Origin: Nitratifractor sp.
GTDB taxonomy: Bacteria; Campylobacterota; Campylobacteria; Campylobacterales; Sulfurovaceae
Direction of reading: 5' to 3'
Length of the DNA: 9,414 nt
Assembly: GCA_015485845.1 (NCBI GenBank)
Contig: WFSU01000117.1
Location: forward strand, 1-9,414
Part shown: positions 5,507 to 9,414 of the stretch, piece after piece
How the letters are laid out: the number at the start of each line of letters is the position of its first letter
How positions within the stretch are numbered: position 1 is the stretch's first letter
Translations under genes and position numbers: made by a program
Notes under the pieces: model-generated
What the model was told of the DNA's origin: nothing
Seen by the model: the letters and a program-made list of their open reading frames with translations, nothing else
The model's database searches: none

Positions 5507-7438
5507 ATGTTTTTTATTCTCAACAATGAGAACGCTGTTCTGGCAGCTGATGATGCATTTTTGGAAAGTGTCGGTACCACACACATCTTTTTGCTGGCGG
5601 AGCGTTTCCGGTTTGGTGATTTTCAGCTGGATGAAGAAAACCGTACCTGTCTGATCAGTGGGAAGACCCGGACGTTTACCAAGAGTTCGATCCAGACCAT
5701 CCTCGGGGGAGGTTCCCTCTACCGGATCGACGAAGAAGCACCAGAAGTCCTCTCCGAAGACACCGGTGACGAGACCGACAAGGACGTAACGCTGTCAACG
5801 GCTATCCCCGTGTCCGAGCAGGATGTTCCCCCCCACGAGACTGCCGAAGAGACAGGAGAAGCAGACACCGCGTCCCTTGAGACTCCCGACCAGCCGGAGG
5901 TGTCCACTTCATCACAGCAGGAGATTCCCGACTTGCCCGAGCCCGAAACGATCCTCTCCGCTGTCGCCCCTGACCTGCCCGAAACACCCGAGCCTGAAGC
6001 CCTTGTCTCGAAGACCGACACGTTGACCCTCTCCACTCCCGACCTCCCCGAAGCATTTGAACCGGAAGAAGACGATCTCCTCGCCATACTCGACGACGAA
6101 GCGGCTCCGGCTGCAGAAGCCGAAGACGTCGCCTTACCTGATTGGCTGGAGACCCAGAATGAGCCTGCTGAATCTGAAGCCCCTGAACTTGCCGTGTCTG
6201 AACCCCAAAGACATGCGGAGGAGGATCTGCCTGATTTACTCAATCTCGAGGAGGAGAAGACGCCCACCGTCGAACACACGACTCCACCATTAGAAGAGGA
6301 AGCCGAATCAGATCTGCTGGAGATCCGTGACGAACCGGATACATCAAACGTACGCGAGTCTGCTATTCCTGAATCAAAGGAACACGAGGAGGAGGATCTT
6401 CTTGACCTGCTTGACCTCGATGAGGAGGGACCCACCGCCCCTTCGATCACATCGTCACCCACGCCTGCACATGAGGCGGAGGAGGATCTTTTCGACTTAC
6501 TCGACATGGATGAGGAGAATAAAGCTCCAGCATCATCTACAACTGAAACCAGGACATCCGCCACCCCACCGCCGTTGGATGATATCCTCTCCTTGAAAGA
6601 TGAGGGCTCTATCCCGGACGACAATGCGGCACTCTCCTTGAAAGAGGAACCCACGCCTCCTGAATCCACTGTACATGTAGGCATACACCAGATCGGTGAT
6701 GCACCACTGGCCGATTACCATGCCAATGCAAAGGTGATCGGCATCACGTCAGATGAGTACCTCGGATTCCTCCGGCAATTCACCGACGAATCCCTGCAAT
6801 ACAAAGCCGGGCTCAAGAGCAACGACCTCTATCTCTTCAAAAAGAATCTTCTCTCGATCAAAGACGCTTCCCAGCTCCTCCACTTACCTCAACTCTCCCA
6901 GACACTTGAACAGTTGGAAGAATCGACTTCGGAAGAGCGGGAACAACTCATCGACCGCTTTTACGATATGGTTCAGCACATTCGACGGGATCTGGATCAA
7001 GACACGGTTCCTTCGGCAGAACAATCCCAGCCAGAGCCCGTGGCCGAATCCAAACCCGAATCCCCGGAAGCTCCCCCACCGGAAGCTCCCTCCTTCTCTT
7101 TTGATTCTGTGGAACCCATCCCCTTCGATTTCAGTGCCAAGGCCGCTTCGGATGAGCTTGGATTGCCGGAATCTCTTGTCCAGGAATTTGTCTCCGATTT
7201 TGTCCAACAAGCCCGGGAAAATATCTCCGTCTTCGAAGAGGCACAGCGCACCAACGACATCGATACGATCCAGAAAACCGCCCACCTCCTCAAAGGTGCC
7301 GCCAGCAACCTGCGCATCGATCCCCTGGCCGAAACACTCAAAGCCTTGCAATACAATGAATCACCATCAGCCGTGCCCGAACTGTTCCAGACTTTTGTCG
7401 GACAGCTCAAAACGCTGGTGCAATTCACCGAAAACTAA
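5507..7438 (+). CDS. Multidomain phosphotransfer (Hpt) protein with acidic motif array
   Basis: This encodes a 643-residue soluble, very acidic protein. Residues 1-74 form a compact domain of alternating hydrophobic strands (MFFILNNENAVLAADDAFLE at the start) that resembles a small PAS-like sensor, but no cofactor site is identifiable. Residues about 75-400 are low-complexity and Asp/Glu/Pro-rich, with three PDLPE motifs (141, 155, 178) and a periodic array of acidic-hydrophobic motifs. Residues about 405-497 form an Hpt-like helical bundle without histidine. A Pro/Glu linker (about 500-530) precedes an intact Hpt domain (about 545-643) with AHLLKGAASNLR (592-603), where His593 is the expected phosphorylated residue. 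Such domains accept a phosphoryl group from a receiver and pass it to another. The hybrid kinase gene starts 12 bases downstream and is the obvious partner. The output regulator is not in the window. The Hpt call is strong; the role of the other parts is inferred. Confidence 0.85.
   Translation: MFFILNNENAVLAADDAFLESVGTTHIFLLAERFRFGDFQLDEENRTCLISGKTRTFTKSSIQTILGGGSLYRIDEEAPEVLSEDTGDETDKDVTLSTAIPVSEQDVPPHETAEETGEADTASLETPDQPEVSTSSQQEIPDLPEPETILSAVAPDLPETPEPEALVSKTDTLTLSTPDLPEAFEPEEDDLLAILDDEAAPAAEAEDVALPDWLETQNEPAESEAPELAVSEPQRHAEEDLPDLLNLEEEKTPTVEHTTPPLEEEAESDLLEIRDEPDTSNVRESAIPESKEHEEEDLLDLLDLDEEGPTAPSITSSPTPAHEAEEDLFDLLDMDEENKAPASSTTETRTSATPPPLDDILSLKDEGSIPDDNAALSLKEEPTPPESTVHVGIHQIGDAPLADYHANAKVIGITSDEYLGFLRQFTDESLQYKAGLKSNDLYLFKKNLLSIKDASQLLHLPQLSQTLEQLEESTSEEREQLIDRFYDMVQHIRRDLDQDTVPSAEQSQPEPVAESKPESPEAPPPEAPSFSFDSVEPIPFDFSAKAASDELGLPESLVQEFVSDFVQQARENISVFEEAQRTNDIDTIQKTAHLLKGAASNLRIDPLAETLKALQYNESPSAVPELFQTFVGQLKTLVQFTEN
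6059..6592 (+). repeat. In-gene array of acidic D-L-x-D-L-L motifs
   Basis: Codons for residues 185-362 of the Hpt protein encode repeated short motifs: EEDDLLAILDDE (187-198), AEEDLPDLLNLEEE (237-250), ESDLLEIRDE (267-276), EEEDLLDLLDLDEE (294-307), AEEDLFDLLDMDEE (324-337) and LDDILSLKDE (357-366, the last partly degenerate). From the second copy on, the core Asp residues (240, 269, 297, 327, 358) recur about every 28-31 residues, separated by Ser/Thr/Pro-rich spacers. Three copies are also similar as DNA, sharing GAGGAGGATCT, so the array probably grew by duplication. Such motifs could form short amphipathic helices that dock on partners. Confidence 0.75.
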
Positions 7439-7443
7439 AGGAG
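7437..7443 (+). promoter_or_regulatory. Ribosome binding site of the hybrid kinase gene
   Basis: AAAGGAG overlaps the TAA stop of the Hpt gene and lies 7 bases before the ATG at 7451. It fixes the kinase start and ties the two genes into one operon. Confidence 0.75.
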
Positions 7444-7450
7444 CAGCGCC

Positions 7451-9414
7451 ATGAACGCAAAGAACGGTCTCAAAAGCACCCTGCTCGGCATCAGCCTGCT
7501 GTTGCTGATCGGTGTGGCATATTTCTTCTACATCGCTTATCTCGACTATCTCGCCGGGACGGCAGCACAACCGGGGCACCTCCCCGGTATGACACGCATG
7601 CTCATTTTCGGTGGTATGGCGATGATCCTTCTGTTTTTGATGGTGTTGATCCCCCGTGCCTTTAAAACGCAGCGAAGCGGCTCAATCAGTGAACTCATGA
7701 TGATCCTTAAAAAAGGGGCACGCATCGCCGAAGAGTCCGGAGAGTATACGGATGAAGAGATCCGTAGTCTCGAAACCTTGGATCTCTCGACCCCGGAAGG
7801 GGCTCGCTCCGCATTCGCTTTTCTTGATGATCTGATCGAATCGGCCCAAGAAGACAAAATGCGGGCTCACGAATCCAATGAAGCCAAATCGCTCTTCCTC
7901 GCCAACATGTCCCACGAGATCCGTACTCCGATGAATGGTATCATCGGCTTTACCGATCTTCTCAAAGCGACCAACGCCACAGAAGAGCAAAAAGAGTTTA
8001 TCAATATCATTGACAAAAGTGCCCAAAACTTGTTGAGCATCATCAACAACATTCTGGATCTCTCTAAAATTGAAAGCAACAAAGTCGAGATCGAAGATAT
8101 CCCTTTCGAGACTCATACCGAATTCGAGGCTGCCATCGAAACCTTCGCGGCCTCTGCCGCTGAAAAAAGCCTCGACCTCGAATACAATATCGATATGCGC
8201 ATCAGTCCCCAGCTCAAAGGGGATCCAACCAAAATCCGCGAAGTGCTCATCAATCTGCTCAACAACGCCATCAAATTCACCAATCCCAGCGGTACGGTTG
8301 CGTTGGGTATCAAACGGCTCGATTCCAAAGAGGGCAAAGCTCTGATTCAGTTCCAAGTCTCCGATACCGGCATCGGGATGACACCCAAACAAGCTACGCA
8401 TATTTTCCAATCCTTCTCTCAAGGAGATGTTGACACCACACGCAAGTACGGCGGTACCGGTCTGGGCCTGACCATCTCCCAGCAATACGTCGAGCTTATG
8501 GGTGGCAAGATCGATGTCCAAAGTGAAAAGGACAAAGGGAGCACCTTCACCTTTACCCTTCTGCTCGAAGAAGTCCCCGTCTCCGAAGGTCTGCTTCAGA
8601 ATCGTTTCGTCGATGTCTCCATCGGGCAACACATCCATGAGCCCATCAGCATGCTGGACAAAACCCTCAACAGCTATCTTCACTTCCTTGGCGCTGAGAC
8701 CGAGACGTTCTCGACCATCCCCCGCCTCAAAGAAATTCTCAAAGTCAACCCCACTTCTTTGATCATCGTCGACATCAATCACGCTCCCGAAGAAACCCTT
8801 CAGGCGCTCGAACATCTCGACCGCAAGCAGCTCATCCTCATCTCGAATCTTACCAACCGCGACCGGATCGAAGCGTACCACACCTCTCCAGAGAGCGTCA
8901 TTTTCCAACCTCTTACCCCGACCAAACTGATCCGCGCCATCCAGGCCAAGGTCAACTTCGAAGAAATTATTCAAGAAGAAGAGCAGGAGATCAGCATCGC
9001 CAAAACCGTCTTTGACGCCAAGGCACTGATCGCAGAGGACAACGCCATCAACCAGCGGCTGATCCAGAACATTCTCCGCACCATGGGGCTGGAGGCTGAA
9101 CTGGCCAATAACGGCCGGGAAGCCTTCGAGAAACGCCAGACCGGCACCTATGACATTGTCTTCATGGATATCCAGATGCCCGTCATGGATGGAGTGGAAG
9201 CGACCCATGCCATCTTGAAATACGAGCGGGAACAGAACATCCCCCATATTCCTATCGTTGCCCTTACGGCTAACGCCCTCAAAGGGGATCGGGAACGCTT
9301 CCTCAATGAGGGACTGGACGAGTATGTCTCCAAACCCATCGAAATGAATGAGCTCCTCTACGTCCTCAATAAGTTTCTGGCCAACAAAGCCAAGCTCGCA
9401 CCCAAACACAAATC
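7451..9414 (+). CDS. Hybrid sensor histidine kinase with pseudo-receiver and receiver (3' end outside window)
   Basis: The reading frame is open from ATG 7451 to the window end, giving 654 residues. Two TM helices (about 11-31 and 49-68) flank a loop of only about 17 residues, so a periplasmic sensor domain is absent. A charged cytoplasmic linker follows (about 70-140). HisKA: FLANMSHEIRTPMNG (149-163), phosphoacceptor His155. HATPase: N-box NLLNNAIKFT (268-277), DTGIGM (305-310), GGTGLGL (334-340). Residues 385-503 have receiver topology but lack the acidic pair, and the switch Lys is replaced by Gln486. The terminal receiver (about 524-645) is intact, with Glu529/Asp530, phosphoacceptor Asp573 (FMDIQMPVMDG), Thr606 and Lys628. 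Phosphate should flow His155 to Asp573, then to His593 of the Hpt protein encoded immediately upstream. A further domain after residue 654 cannot be excluded. Confidence 0.95.
   Translation, partial: MNAKNGLKSTLLGISLLLLIGVAYFFYIAYLDYLAGTAAQPGHLPGMTRMLIFGGMAMILLFLMVLIPRAFKTQRSGSISELMMILKKGARIAEESGEYTDEEIRSLETLDLSTPEGARSAFAFLDDLIESAQEDKMRAHESNEAKSLFLANMSHEIRTPMNGIIGFTDLLKATNATEEQKEFINIIDKSAQNLLSIINNILDLSKIESNKVEIEDIPFETHTEFEAAIETFAASAAEKSLDLEYNIDMRISPQLKGDPTKIREVLINLLNNAIKFTNPSGTVALGIKRLDSKEGKALIQFQVSDTGIGMTPKQATHIFQSFSQGDVDTTRKYGGTGLGLTISQQYVELMGGKIDVQSEKDKGSTFTFTLLLEEVPVSEGLLQNRFVDVSIGQHIHEPISMLDKTLNSYLHFLGAETETFSTIPRLKEILKVNPTSLIIVDINHAPEETLQALEHLDRKQLILISNLTNRDRIEAYHTSPESVIFQPLTPTKLIRAIQAKVNFEEIIQEEEQEISIAKTVFDAKALIAEDNAINQRLIQNILRTMGLEAELANNGREAFEKRQTGTYDIVFMDIQMPVMDGVEATHAILKYEREQNIPHIPIVALTANALKGDRERFLNEGLDEYVSKPIEMNELLYVLNKFLANKAKLAPKHK

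Noticed and set aside
5719..6684. Serine-rich minus-strand frame of 321 codons
   Set aside because: It is the complement of the acidic Asp/Glu codon-rich linker; low-complexity serine runs are what GAG/GAT-rich DNA gives on the other strand.
7682..9409. Minus-strand reading frame of 575 codons opposite the hybrid kinase
   Set aside because: It is antisense to unmistakable HisKA, HATPase and receiver motifs; its composition mirrors codon bias of the plus-strand gene and no protein family is recognisable.

Overview
The window looks like chromosome from a bacterium, most likely a Campylobacterota (Epsilonproteobacteria) lineage with fairly high GC. That placement rests on protein flavour (the UvrC cysteine region, and an Hpt protein paired with a hybrid kinase) and on gene content. 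It is an inference, not a proven assignment. Coding density is high, no gap exceeds 300 bases, and no tRNA, rRNA or CRISPR array is visible.

Layout. Bases 1-104 are the 3' tail of an IS110-family transposase gene that begins outside the window. A short gap follows, probably holding the right end of the element and a degenerate heptamer repeat. On the minus strand, nadB (L-aspartate oxidase, GTG start at 2955) is followed after 3 bases by nhaD (Na+/H+ antiporter). The nhaD ribosome binding site lies in the last codons of nadB, so the two are one translationally coupled unit. A terminator-like hairpin for that unit lies inside the antisense strand of the transposase tail. A divergent intergenic region (2956-3143) separates nadB from a plus-strand pair: a small DUF721/DciA-like protein and uvrC, overlapping by 8 bases. 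The leader of that pair (3030-3124) folds into several consecutive hairpins and is the most structured non-coding DNA here.

From 5507 to the window end runs a two-gene phosphorelay. The first gene encodes a 643-residue protein: a small N-terminal domain, a long acidic linker with periodic D/E-D-L-x-D-L-L-type motifs, a degenerate Hpt-like domain without its histidine, and an intact C-terminal Hpt domain (His593). The second gene, 12 bases downstream and open at the window end, encodes a membrane-anchored hybrid histidine kinase: two TM helices with almost no periplasmic loop, HisKA and HATPase domains, a degenerate receiver and an intact receiver (Asp573).

How they work together. Known chemistry predicts His155 to Asp573 within the kinase, then to His593 of the partner, then to an output regulator outside the window. 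The most unusual feature is that each protein carries one working and one dead copy of the interacting domain types (receiver and Hpt), together with a repeated acidic motif array. This may be a scaffolded phosphorelay. NadB makes iminoaspartate for NAD synthesis and NhaD handles sodium and pH; no functional link between them is evident beyond co-transcription. UvrC is the excision nuclease of nucleotide excision repair, and here it lacks one of the four cysteines described as iron-sulfur ligands.
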